DNA from: Otatea glauca
Taxonomy: Eukaryota; Streptophyta; Magnoliopsida; Poales; Poaceae
Reading direction: 5' to 3'
Assembly (NCBI GenBank): GCA_036346275.1
Contig: CM070713.1
Location: 69,928,382-69,992,381 of the forward strand
DNA length: 64,000 nt
The position numbers and the translations under genes are program-made. The notes beneath the pieces were generated by a model that was given only the letters and a program-made list of their open reading frames with translations, made no database searches and was not told the origin of the DNA. Of this stretch, positions 34,779 through 46,210 are shown piece by piece (the stretch's first letter is position 1; each line of letters starts with the position of its first letter).

Positions 34779-37700
34779 ATGGCGTTGCCTCTTCTGCTTG
34801 CCTTCTCCCTGCTCTTCGCAGTGGCGACTCCTATCAGGGACATCACTGATGCATGCTCGTCAGAAGTAAAAGGTATAATTCCTCCTGGTCTTGTCTGACT
34901 TTCTTGATGCGTGTTTTTGCATACTTGCCAGTAGTTATCTCTGGTTTCTGCAACCAGATTAAGGTTATGTACTTTCTTGACATATGTACAACAGTACTAC
35001 TAACCTTGGATAGCATTAGACAATCCAGTAGGAAGATAAAAGCGCACGAGTTTTAGAGCGCTTACAGTAGCATATGAGGAACCAATTTGCGACTGTCAGT
35101 AACTTAAGAAAAATTTGTGATGTTCACTTCTCTTTTTCTTTTGAGAAAGGTAGAAAATCATTGTTTAGGATGAATTAACCTGAACGTGTGTTGTTACTGA
35201 AGACCAAAGGGTAGAAAGAATGACCTTATATATGAACCTAAATTGAAATGATAAATAAGATATTTGAGCCCAAAATTGTGTTGGATATGTGTCACCCTGC
35301 AAATATTTTTCAGGCAGCGGCTAATTAAAACGCCTTTGCCTATGTCAAGTGGAGTGTAACTGCATAAAAGTTGACAGCTCCAAAGGACAATCTAGATGCC
35401 AGGAAATGCATAGGTCAGGGCAATATAGTGTAAGTACGTTAGGTGCGTTTGGTCGATAGGTTATACATGCTTTCCAATGTTCCATCACCACCAAAACGAA
35501 AGCGTCTTGTTAGGATTATGTATTTTGTCGATGACCATTTGGCGCTTTAGCATTGTGCTGATAGTCTGGCTGGAACACATTCTGATGCCATTCTTAAAAC
35601 AAAATGTGTGGTTTGCGTTAGATACAGTACTTCTCCTCCTAACATACGAGGAGTATCCGCCTCCTCGTTACCGAATTCTAGTTCCGCCTTCTATGTGAAC
35701 ACATGCCCATCCATATCACCAGTACCGACGTTGATTACTCCCTCCGTTAAGTCTAAGTTTATACGACGAATTTCTTTTTAATGGTTTTATCTATAAATAT
35801 ATGTTGTATTTTATATTTTAATGCAAAAAATAGTATGATGTTTCCTTTTATATCTCTAATAAATATCAAAATTTACCTGATATTCTTTATATGCATGAAT
35901 TGAATATAGTGTTTAGAGACAATAATTAGAGGTCTATGTGCTAAGAGAAAATCCGCGCTATAAACTTGAATGAAAGGAATATTTGGTAATTGCCATTTAA
36001 CTGCAACTAACACGATCAAAGCTAGACTCCAATCTATGACCTTTCTGAGCCGTCGCATGGTACTCCCGATCAAAATTGATGGCCAGTTAAGTGACTACAC
36101 CATAATATGAAGCTCGAACGTACTGTACTTCTTCTCCCGTGAAATCAATCGTTTCCCGCCGCCAACCACCATATCTATCGCGTCCACAGGATGGCCGGCG
36201 AAATGGGCAGCAGCGGATGCTGCGTCGAAAACGTCACCGGATACGCAAAGTTTTCAATGCTGATCGTCGATCGATATATGAGGCTGCCATTGGCTTCCTT
36301 TTTTCTCCTTTCTTTGCCGTGACATGAACCAATCAAGCATTGTACCCGCACGGCATTATGACCACACACCAGAAATGTGGTTATGTCGTAAATGATTTGC
36401 ACGTATAGCCACATCTGGGTTGTAGAGGTCCAACCTAATTCCCTAGCTTTTCAACTAAAAGTAGTAGTTTGCCGATCATCCAATGCAGTAGTACAATCTT
36501 GGTTCTTCTCCTTGGAAAATATCGAAGTCATCCTTCTCTCCTCTTTTTGCTGCAAATTCAGCTCTCTCGCGAACATATTTGTAGAATTGGCTCCGTTCTC
36601 AACTACGAAAGAGCCAAAAGTTGACAACATGTCACATTTCACACTCCCCTACCGCGGAAGGAGCCTCCCGCGCTTTCCGGCCATGGCAGCCCAGCTGTCG
36701 CGCTCCTCAGCCGTGGCATCGGCCCTCCTCCCGCGTTGCACGGCCGCGGAAGCTGCTGGTCCCGCGCTAGCCAGTCTGCTCCTGCGGCTCGCTGGCTGCC
36801 ATGCTCTCCGGGCGCGGGAGCGTCTTCCACAGTGAAAAAGTGGTTAAATCTACAAATGATTTCGCGGAGATAGGAGATTTGGAAAAAAGAAACCAGGGGA
36901 CTAGAAAATGGATGATTTTGAAAATATCTAGGGTGTTTCGCCTATGCATAATATCTTTAAAAAAAAAGAGAAAAAACAAGGTACCTTCTTGTATTGTATG
37001 CTATGTACTTAGGCACAAAAGTCATGGAAGGCGTATTGAACTGGTGGTCCTTATGACAAACTGGCAACACTCCAATTAGCCATTGTATAATACATGTTGA
37101 GTAGTGTTAGCTACCAACCAAAAGCGTCTGCTTCACTCCCTTTTTGACGTGTTTTCTCTATTGTTGGATTTTTGCTAGCGCAAGCCCGCCCAACTTCAAT
37201 ATGACAAAAAAAAACTTAGTTTTCAGTGTTTCCTGTCCAAGTGAGCAGGTACAAATCGAGTGCCTGGTTGGTACCTTCGCATGCTTAGATACTAGATCCA
37301 GTCTGCACCTTCTGTAAAAGAATATATATTGAGATGGACGAATCGAAAATGCATGTGCCTAATCTTAACAGACAAAGTTTCCGCTTGATTCAGTGATTCC
37401 TCGGTTTTGTCTACTAGTCATCAATCCGTGAGACACCGACTATATATTTTCGGTATGTTTTTTATAAATTTAGTACTGAGTTCACAGAAACTAACTTAAT
37501 TTTTTTATCAATATTATTTTAATTCTGAATTTAATTTTATTCTGATTTAATTTGGATTTTGAATTATGACATGCGTTAACTTTTTCATATCCAATTTCAA
37601 TTAGAGTGCAAGTTTTATGTTTATGTTTGGGTACTATATGATCATCTAGCCGTTGATCACATGGTCAAGATTTTTTTCTAATTAAAGTGGTAATTTCTAG

Positions 37701-40700
37701 ATTTTTCTTTCTCTGCGATTTCTAAGATTAGTGTGTGTATATACACACAAACACATATGCACGTGGTCTAGTCTGAATGTCTCATTAAGTGCGTACCGTG
37801 CTTAATTTGTTATCAAGTCAATGTTACACTCGTTAGTTGGTTACACGTTGCAATAGCCTCTCCGTCACCTACCTCTAAACATCGTCTCGGGCGCGATTTA
37901 AGACGGTTACGACCTGTTGATGCGTACCGGACGGCGATCGATGTGAGCCATGCATTCTCGTGATGCAAACCGTGAGAATTTAGGAGCTGATTGACATGTG
38001 CCCTCAATACTGGGGTGTTCAGGCTGTTGTACGAAAATATATAGTACCCTGTAGGCTGTAGCACACTAGCACGTCATATGATCGCCACTCCCTTCTTGTA
38101 AGATAAGGTATTCCAAGTAAGACTTGCATTGTTTGTTTGGATCATGCAGCATGAGATGACCTAAAGCATCTTAGGAATGCAAATGAGCAGCAGGAATAAT
38201 CTGATGCCAGTTTCTTTGTTTTACCCTGATGCCTCCAAATCTGATGACATGTGCTCACTGTCACCGGCAGTAAATGGCACCAATCTGTATAACTGGCAGT
38301 TATACTAGATAAGTGACCGCGGTGTGCTGCGATCGCTGCTCCCCAACGTGAGCAAATCGAGAAAACGCGCGAAACGGTTAAAATAATATAACGTAATTAC
38401 GCTCTTTTTTCATTTATTGGGGTTCTCTCATGAAGGATCTATAATTTTGCAGAACTTAAAGGTTGTTTTCGTAAAAAAACGGTTGAAAGGATCTAAACGT
38501 AATTATGTGTTTTTCTGTATTTATTTGGGGTGCTTTTACGAAGGGTCCGCGATTTCCCTGAACCGAAAGGCCCTTTTTGAAAAAAAAAAAGTTGAAAAGA
38601 CTTAAATGTAATTACGATTTTTTCGAGGGACTATTATGGAGGGAGGAGATGTGGCTTAGCTCTCTGCCCAGGAACTCTTCCAACTTTAATAAAAGTAGTA
38701 TTGGCAGCGTTGCTGTGTTAGGTGAGGCATCAATACATTATCGGAATTGCTAACAGCCGGACGTTTGATTTTTTCCGACGCTCTGCAATATTTTTTTCCT
38801 ACGCGTGAAATATTTTTTTTCTACTCGTGAAACATTTTTCCTTCGATAACAGTAAAAATATGCGCGGGAAAAAAATGTTACACACGTTAAAAAAAACTAT
38901 TGCACATATTGAAAAAGATATTATATCGAGCGTCCGACACAAAACTTGAAAATAGGAGGTCCGAACCTAGTTTTGCCTGTGTATACATCACTGTCTAATC
39001 ACGAGACTGCTAAAACTAAAAATTTGGCGACAAGAGCTGGTGCGGTAGCTTAGTGGTTGCCTGGTTGGTGACAACGATGCACCAGAAGTAAGAACTAAGA
39101 AAGGCCTTTCTTGTCAGCAGCGAGACGGAGTACTAGATTTTTGTCATGTTGCAGTCAGCGACGGAGCTTAAAGATTTTCCAAAGGATGAATATTTCATAC
39201 GTATAATTTTATAGTCTGGTTGCTTATATAATGATTTTGTAATATCGTAAATTTAACATATATATTTAAAATTTGCTAAAAGTACAATATAAATAGTTGT
39301 AAGTTTTTTAAAATTCCAAACCACCAAAACTTGAAAGTAATTCAATCAATCAATTTAGACTATTTAAAGAGGTGATTTTATAAAGTTTCTCAAATTTTTT
39401 GAGCACCCCTGTATCCGGCCCTATTGCGGTAAGTTTGGACGAACTGACGTAGGTAAAAACTGCGTGCTGCTGAACTGCAGATTTCCAGCACCTGAATAGC
39501 TCCGGCCTGTACCTCCCGCTGCACCACCCGCGGAGCCCCTGCTCACCGGCGCCGCTCCCAGACGACCTCCCCTTTTCGGCCGTGCTCACTCACGACGATG
39601 CTCGCATCGCGTCCTTCGCAGCGCGCCTCGCCAAGACGTCGTCTGCGCGCCCCACCTCCCTCGACCGCGCCGACGCCGGCCTCGCCGACTCCCTCGCGTC
39701 CGTGCCGCTTAACCCGGGCAAGTCGGTGGGCGTGGGCAACTACGTGACCCGAATGGCCCTCGGCACGCCGGCCAAGTCGTACATCATGGTCGTCGACACG
39801 GGGTCCTCGCTCACCTGGCTCCAGTGCTCCCCCTGCATCGTGTCGTGCCACCCCCAGGCCGGCCCGGTGTTCAACCCCAAGACGTCGAGCACCTACGCCT
39901 CTCTGTCGTGCTCCTCGCCGCAGTGCAAAGAACTCACCTCCGCCACGCTCAACCCCGCCGCCTGCTCCTCCTCCAAAGTCTGCATCTACCAGGCCAGCTA
40001 CGGCGACAGCTCCTTCTCGGCCGGGTATCTGAGCAAGGACACCCTGTCGTTCGGCTCGACCAGCATGCCCAACTTCTACTACGGCTGTGGGCAGGACAAC
40101 GAGGGGCTATTCGGCCGGTCGGCCGGGCTCATTGGCCTGGCGCGTAACAAGCTATCGCTGCTGTACCAGCTCGCGCCAAGCCTCGGGTACTCCTTCTCCT
40201 ACTGCCTCCCGACGTCGTCGTCCTCCGGGTACCTGTCGATCGGGTCGTACAACCAGGGGCAATACTCGTACACGCCGATGGTGTCAAGCTCGCTCGACGA
40301 CTCTCTCTACTTCATCAAGCTGGCCGAGATAACGGTCGCCGGGAAGTCGCTGGCCGTGTCGTCGTCGGAGTACTCCAGCCTGCCGACGATCATCGACTCC
40401 GGCACGGTGATCACGCGCCTGCCGACGAGCGTGTACTCGGCGTTGAGCAAGGCGGTGGCCGGGGCCATGAAGGGGACACCGCGCGCGTCGGCCTACTCCA
40501 TCCTAGACACGTGCTTCCAAGGCCGGGCCTCGCAGCTGCGCGTGCCGGCGGTCAGCATGGCCTTCGTCGGCGGTGCGGTGCTGAAGCTGTCCGCGCGGAA
40601 CCTGCTCGTCGACGTGGACAGCTCCACGACGTGCCTGGCGTTCGCGCCCGCAAGTAGCGCCGCCATCATCGGGAACACGCAGCAGCAGACTTTCAGTGTC

Positions 40701-40754
40701 GTCTACGACGTCAGGAGTAACAGGATCGGGTTCGCCGCCGCCGGCTGCAGCTGA
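34779..40754 (+). CDS. Secreted pepsin-like aspartic protease (family A1, nepenthesin type), two exons
   Basis: This predicts a 455-residue plant A1 peptidase that cuts proteins with a pair of aspartates. Exon 1 (34779-34872) encodes a signal peptide, MALPLLLAFSLLFAVATP, and ends in phase 1 at a GT. Exon 2 (39481-40754) follows an AG and restores the frame (K-D-F-Q-H-L). The join was chosen because relatives have the same propeptide order: CSSEVK, HLN, SPCSP, LTHDDARIASFAARLAK. The active sites are VVDTGSSLTW (Asp137) and IIDSGTVITRLP (Asp337). The Cys-rich insert after the first site (CSPCIVSCHPQ...) is the nepenthesin type. Exon 2 is very GC-rich. Family members AED1/CND41 act in the apoplast or plastid; the exact function is unknown. 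The intron of 4608 bp is unusually long. Confidence 0.9.
34873..39480 (+). other. Intron 1 of the aspartic protease gene, 4.6 kb
   Basis: It has GT and AG ends and contains no credible gene. Visible contents are a degenerate Stowaway-like start (tactccctccgt) near 35735, a GC-rich island at 36640-36835 of unknown origin, and a tandem repeat at 38391-38610. The final 350 bp contain no recognised element. The length suggests accumulated insertions rather than an ancestral intron size. Confidence 0.7.
38391..38610 (+). repeat. Tandem repeat, two units of about 107 bp
   Basis: Units start with acgtaattac/acgtaattatg at 38391 and 38497, and a third start lies at about 38606. Each contains a cattta/tttatttgggg step, a gaa..ggatct/gggtcc step and an A-run followed by gttgaaa. 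The units are diverged but in the same order. Confidence 0.7.
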
Positions 40755-41490
40755 GAAGTTGCGCGTATGCACGGACTTGGGTAAATGGGCAATGCATTTA
40801 TTGCTATTGGCTTCCTGAACTCGTCACTTTGATTTAACCACACGAGTTAGCTCCTTACGGTGCATGCATGTGAATGAATACATCAGAAGGTAGATGTGTT
40901 GCTCCAGGACCTAGGTGTACATGTTATCACATTGTTGTTTAAAAAACACACAAAAATATATAGGAGTAATGCTATTTATATTGTTCAGGCCTAAAGCATG
41001 TGAAACAGTGAAAGTGGAAGTGCTCGACTCCAGAGAAGATTATATATAATTCCCATAGCCAAGAGATGGGAGATAGTTTGTCACATAACCTACTACTGGT
41101 CAAAAAGATTTACTTTGTATGAATAGGTAAATTAAAGCGTGTGTGTGTTTAAAAGTTCCTCCTTAGAACTTCAAGAAGAATTTTAAAAGTGGAAGATATG
41201 CTTGTATGCATGTGTCCTTTGGACAATGAAGATGCATGTGTTTTTGTAACATTGCATTTAATTAAGATTATTTTCATAACTCCAGAAATTGTTGTATCTT
41301 GGTGTCCTTTTGCAAAACGCATGATTTGATGCGGGGTAAAGATCCAGCTAAGATGGACGTACCCATACCCATGAAGTTTAGACATGATTTTGTGCTAATA
41401 GAAATGTAGCAAAAAAATATTGAAAAAAAATCATGGGTGCAGTATACGTTGGAACATAAAAAATAAGAACCAAAAATCAACACAAATCTG
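40755..41490. other. 3' flank of the protease gene
   Basis: This contains the 3' UTR (an aatgcattta-type AT signal near 40790) followed by AT-rich sequence. The short minus-strand frames at 41149-41483 have no family signature. Confidence 0.5.
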
Positions 41491-41499
41491 CAACAACAT

Positions 41500-41773
41500 C
41501 GACTCGAACACGTGACCTCTCAAACATAGGAGCAATGTGCAAACCAATTGAGCTACGGCTTTGCAACTGTTCTATTGTTTTCTTATTGCTTATTCTCTTA
41601 ACACACATTCAAAATAGTACAAAGCCTCTGCTTATATAGCAGAACACCCAACTTAAACTAACTAGTAATCGGACACAACTAACTGGCTAGAAAACATATA
41701 GCAGTCGGACTTGCCATATACATGCCTACGAAACTGAGACGGACTCAACTTAGCAACAAGATTAACTCTAACA
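41500..41773 (-). repeat. 3' LTR of copia element A, with tRNA-like Pol III boxes
   Basis: Its inner end is TAACA at 41773, and it matches 43042-43195 plus 52852-52965. On the minus strand it contains a box A-like TAGCTCAATTGG (41544-41555) and, 34 bp on, a box B-like GTTCGAGTC (41501-41509). The spacing resembles a tRNA gene. The outer edge is set approximately. Confidence 0.65.
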
Positions 41774-42059
41774 TTCACCCCTTTAATTAATGTTGTAACA
41801 TTTAAGTTTCTAACACAACTCTAACTTGTTGAAGTAGTCGGCCTTAACTATGACTTACCTAACATTTATTCGATACAGGATGGCGAATACACCTTCTCAA
41901 TATCATGTACTCAACTTACTTAAATCAAGACGGCGAACACATCTCCTCAACGTCTTGATCTCATCTTCGACGGACATGACTTTGGACGGCAAACACATCT
42001 TCTCAACGTCCCAGAGTCAACTTTGATGGACTCGACTTAGGACGGCGAACACACCTCTT

Positions 42060-43008
42060 CAACGTCCCGGACTCAACTCTCTTACTTGACACAGCGTCAA
42101 AGTAGTGCCGGTTCATCGTCACTTAGAGCTTCGGCAAGGAGCACTTTTTTCACCTCCTTCAGCTTGTGGCACTCCGAAGCGAAATGCCCATAATCATTAC
42201 AATTATAGCACCTTACTTTTACCTTGTCAAATTTTCAATTCTTGCGACCTCATCGACCATTGCCTCTAGAGCCACCGAGAGAGCCCTCGTCGTCGTGCCT
42301 CGACTATCGGGCCTCCCACTCGACACGTGTCATGAGTAGGTGCTCTTCATCACCGCCGTCGGATCCCCTAATTTGTTCCTTGTGTGCCTTCAAGCGACCG
42401 ATTACCTCCTCGATCGTCATCAACTTGAGGTCGTCGAACTGCTCAATGGTGGAGACGATTTACAAGAACCTGCCAGGGACTGCACGAAGAAATTTCCTTA
42501 CATAGCTCTCCTCTATCTTGTCGCCAAGCCCCACATAGCTCTCCTCCATCTTGTTGCCAAGCCCTTAGATTTTATTGACGATTGTTGTCAATCGGATGGT
42601 GAAAACGTCGACTGACTCCGCCTTCGTCATGCGTAGAGCTTTGAGGGTTTGTACCTTTGCCTCCTTGATACGATCGGCACCAAGATGCATCGTCTTCAAT
42701 GCCTCCTAAGCAGCCTTGGCCGTCTCCTTTTCAGCCAGTAGGAAGAGTGTTTCCTCCAGGATGCCTCCATAGATGGCTGTCAAGGCCATCTAATTCTTAC
42801 ACACATCGACGTTGCCATCCACGATCGTATCCCACAGTCCTTGAGCCCTCATATACACCTTCAACTTAATTGCCCATACTTCATAATTGCTCTTCGTGAG
42901 CATCAGATAATGCAGCGAGACGGTGGAACTCTCCTTCGCCATCGCACCTGATGTCGCCTCATCACCGGTAACACCACTTTTCGGAGACTGCGACAGTATC
43001 TTGGACAT
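42060..43008 (-). pseudogene. Copia-type gag of element A
   Basis: The minus-strand frame starts MSKILSQSPK at 43008 and shows LTKSNYEVWAIKLKVYMRAQGLW, then a diverged gag helix region. It ends with a CCHC zinc knuckle, RCYNCNDYGHFASECHKLK (about 42150-42210), and a short tail ending before 42060. An in-frame stop near 42790 and further changes break the frame. Gag would package the RNA. Confidence 0.78.
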
Positions 43009-43195
43009 ACACGGATCAAGAACTCAGGCTCTGATACCAATTGACCATACACGTGACCTCTCAAACACAGGAGCAATGTGCAAACCAACTGAGCTACGAC
43101 TTGCAACTCTTCTCTTGTTTTCTTATTGCTTATTCTCTTAACACGCATTCAAAAGAGTACAAAGCCTCTGCTTATATAGAAGAACATCCAACCGA

Positions 43196-43409
43196 TGTCA
43201 AAGTAGTTAGCTAGTAGATATGTTAAACATTCAGAGGATAGAGTAGTTGGAGAATTCTATCTCCAGTCTATTGTAATAGAATGCCATCTCATTAGTAGAA
43301 TCTAAATTGTAGCAAAACCGAAAAGGTTCGATGTGTATATATATGTTCTCTAGCAATACAGATTAAAGTGCGATACTCAAAGAACCAATCTCTCTGTTTT
43401 CTTTTCACA
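43196..43409 (+). repeat. 5' LTR of copia element B
   Basis: This 214-bp repeat is followed directly by the primer-binding site tggtatcagagcc at 43410. It is nearly identical to 52634-52851, apart from a few substitutions and a longer TA run in the other copy. Confidence 0.93.
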
Positions 43410-43691
43410 TGGTATCAGAGCCAAGAGGTCTTGAGTTCAAGACCCGGTTGGCGCAATTAAAAAAATAATTACAGTCCACTTCTATTCCACGTCCTAGGCC
43501 TGAGCGAGCCTATACGTGAGGGGGAGTGTTGAAGTATAAGTGAATTACCCACCTTTCATCATCAGCTTAAGCTTTTAGGTGAACTGGTTGATGCATGCAA
43601 CTCAATATGGTATCAGATCCAGTCTAAAGATTTTTCCTCGCCTCTAAATATCGTTAGCACTTATCAATCCTCTTCCATATCTTCGGGTTCC

Positions 43692-45390
43692 ATGCAATCC
43701 AGCATCTCAGGGACTGCTGGAACCGAGATGATTGGAAAGTTTTCGGTGCCTAATTTCGCCCAGTTCATTAGCGAAAAGCTAGGGCGCGATAACTATTTGC
43801 TCTAGAAGGCGCAAATAATGCCTTTCTTAATCAGCCATGGTTATCTTGGCTATGTCAACGGGACAATCCCATGTCCTCCAAAGCTGGTCACAGTAACTAG
43901 CAACAGTGGAGCAACACAAGTACCAAATCCAGAGTATCTACACTGGATACAATAGGATCAAACAGTCCATGGGTGCCATCAACTCATCTCTAACAAGAGA
44001 TGTTCTCTCCCAGGTAATCCTGCTCTCCACAGCTCATGAGGTGTGGAGCACCTTGGAGAAACTTTTTGCTATACAGTCAAATGCAGGCATGGTTGAAGTA
44101 CGGATGCAACTCTCTCATCTGCAAAAGAAGGACAATTCTGCGGCAGAATATTTTCACAAGGCAAAGGCTCTTGCCGATACTCTTGCTGCTGCCGGTAAGC
44201 CGCTGCTGGATGAGGAGGTAATTGCCTATCTTCTTGCCGGACTTGATGGTGAATATGACTCTCTGGTAACCACAGTCACGACGCGCATGACGCTGAGTGA
44301 ACCTTTGTCCCTTAGTGAGTTTTACAAGAATCTCATCAGCTACGAGGCGCGACTTGAAACGCGTGCTCAAGGCCTATAGGTTGAAGGAAGTGTTTCTGCA
44401 AACTTCACCAGTCGAGGCAGTAACAATCGTGGTGGCCAGAATAGCAATCGTGGAAATTGGCACAGTGGCAATGGCGGAAGAAACCGTGGTCGTGATCAAG
44501 GTAATAGAGGATCAGCACAGCGAAATAATTCAAGTGGAAGCAATCGTCCAGTATGTCAAATATGCTCCAAAGTTGGGCATGTTGCAGCAAGATGTTGGCA
44601 TCGTTTTGATCACTCGTATGAAGCTGATGACAGTCATGCTGTGCTCTTCACTCATCATGGCAATGGTGGTCATCAAGTTGACACCAACTGGTATAGCGAT
44701 ACAGGAGCAGCAGACCATATCACAAGTGATCTGGATCGTCTCACCACTCGGGATCAATACCATGGGAAGGAGCAGGTTCATACGGCCAATGGCTCAGGTA
44801 TGTCAATACTTCATGTCGGCAATTCTCAGCTTATAACACCACACAAAATCTTGAAAATACACAATGTTCTTCACACACCACATGCCTCCAAAAACTTGCT
44901 ATATGTTCATCGTTTTGCCAGCGATAATGATGTTTATTTTGAGTTTCATCCTGATTTTTTCATTGTCAAGGATCGGGCAACCAAGATCCCTCTTCTTAAG
45001 GGTAGGTGTGAGGCAGGCCTATACCCTATCCCTTCTACACCATATCAAGCTCTCAAGAAAAGGGTGTTTCACGTCTCTCCATCACCAGAGCAGTGGCATA
45101 TGTATCTGGGCCATCCAGCATCGAGCATCGTCAATAAAATTCTCCAGTCCCACAATTTACCATTTTCAAATAAAGATTATGTAGCTACAATTTGCAATGC
45201 TTGTCAGATGGCTAAAAGTCATCAATTACCCTTTTCTAGTTCAAATTCTGTCATCTCAGCACCACTTGAACTTATTTACACTGATGTTTGGGGTCCTGCC
45301 CTCCAATCTTCTAGAGGTTTTAAATATTATGTCAGCTTTGTTGATTCCTTTAGCAAATACACTTGGATCTATTTGTTGAAACACAAGTCT
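43692..45390 (+). pseudogene. Copia B gag, protease and first part of integrase
   Basis: The gag start ATG at 43692 leads into a UBN2-type gag with INSSLTRDVLSQV, STAHEVWSTLEKLF and EEVIAYLLAGLDGEYDSL. The CCHC knuckle (CQICSKLGHVAARCWH) and the retropepsin site SDTGAADHIT follow in another frame (44560-44720). The GAG-pre-integrase block has WHMYLGHPA, and the integrase begins PLELIYTDVWGP. The frame is then cut at 45390 by element C inside the KHKS motif. In-frame TAG codons replace expected Trp near 43800 and 43955. Integrase continues at 50123. Confidence 0.85.
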
Positions 45391-45695
45391 TGTTAGAAAT
45401 TGACAAGCAAACAAGAACGAAGAAGATCAAACCAACACAGATCAGACACCAGGATTTTAACGTGGAAAAACCCTTCAATGCGAAGGGAAAAAACCACGGG
45501 TACCAGCCAGACAAAACTTCACTATTTTGGAGAGAGTTTACAAAACGCCGTATGATTCCTGGCGGCTTACAGATGAAATTTAAGGTGAACCCTAATCCGT
45601 ACCGCGAGGGCTCCGCCCCCGCACCCCCCCACGGGCCTCCGCTTTGCTCCGCCAACTTGGCTAGTCTTGATTAGAATTTGGATCACAACATAACA
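45391..45695 (-). repeat. 3' LTR of copia element C
   Basis: This 305-bp repeat pairs with 49802-50122. The two copies differ most in a GC-rich variable block (45597-45660 against 50010-50070). Confidence 0.92.
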
Positions 45696-46210
45696 AAACT
45701 CCACCTTGAGACAAATTCCATCTTGTAGCATATAGAATGTAACTTCCCTCCTGAACAATAAAAGACAAAGAATGGTGGTGCAAAAACACCACTAGGGCTA
45801 AATAGTTATACTAACTAAGCTCGAGCAAAGCTCAAACTTAGCAACAGAGCAGCTTAGTCAACATATCAAAGATTATCATGAGTGCTAATCTTGCATACCT
45901 TTAGTTCTCCTTCGCAATTACTCGTCGACATAATGATATTTGATATCAATGTGCTTTGTTCTTTCATGAAACATTTGATCCTTTGTGAGATGAATTGCAC
46001 TTTGATCATCACAAAATAAATTTATGCAAGATGTATCTCCACAAAATTCAGCAAACAAACCTCTCAACCAAATCGCTTCTTTACTTGCATCACAAACGCA
46101 ATATACTCACTTGATGGTAGATAAAGCAACGGTGGGTCAGAGGCTAGCCCTCCAACCGATCGCACATCCACCAATCAGAAACACATAGCCTGTGAGAGAC
46201 CTTCTCTTGT

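Noticed and set aside
39040..39110. A tRNA gene in the end of the protease intron (ggtagcttagtggttgcctgg)
   Set aside because: Only a weak box A-like phrase is present; there is no acceptor stem or T-arm at the right distance.
41504..41560. A functional nuclear tRNA gene in the copia A LTR
   Set aside because: Box A and B motifs are present but no cloverleaf with paired acceptor ends could be drawn, and the sequence is repeated in both LTRs.
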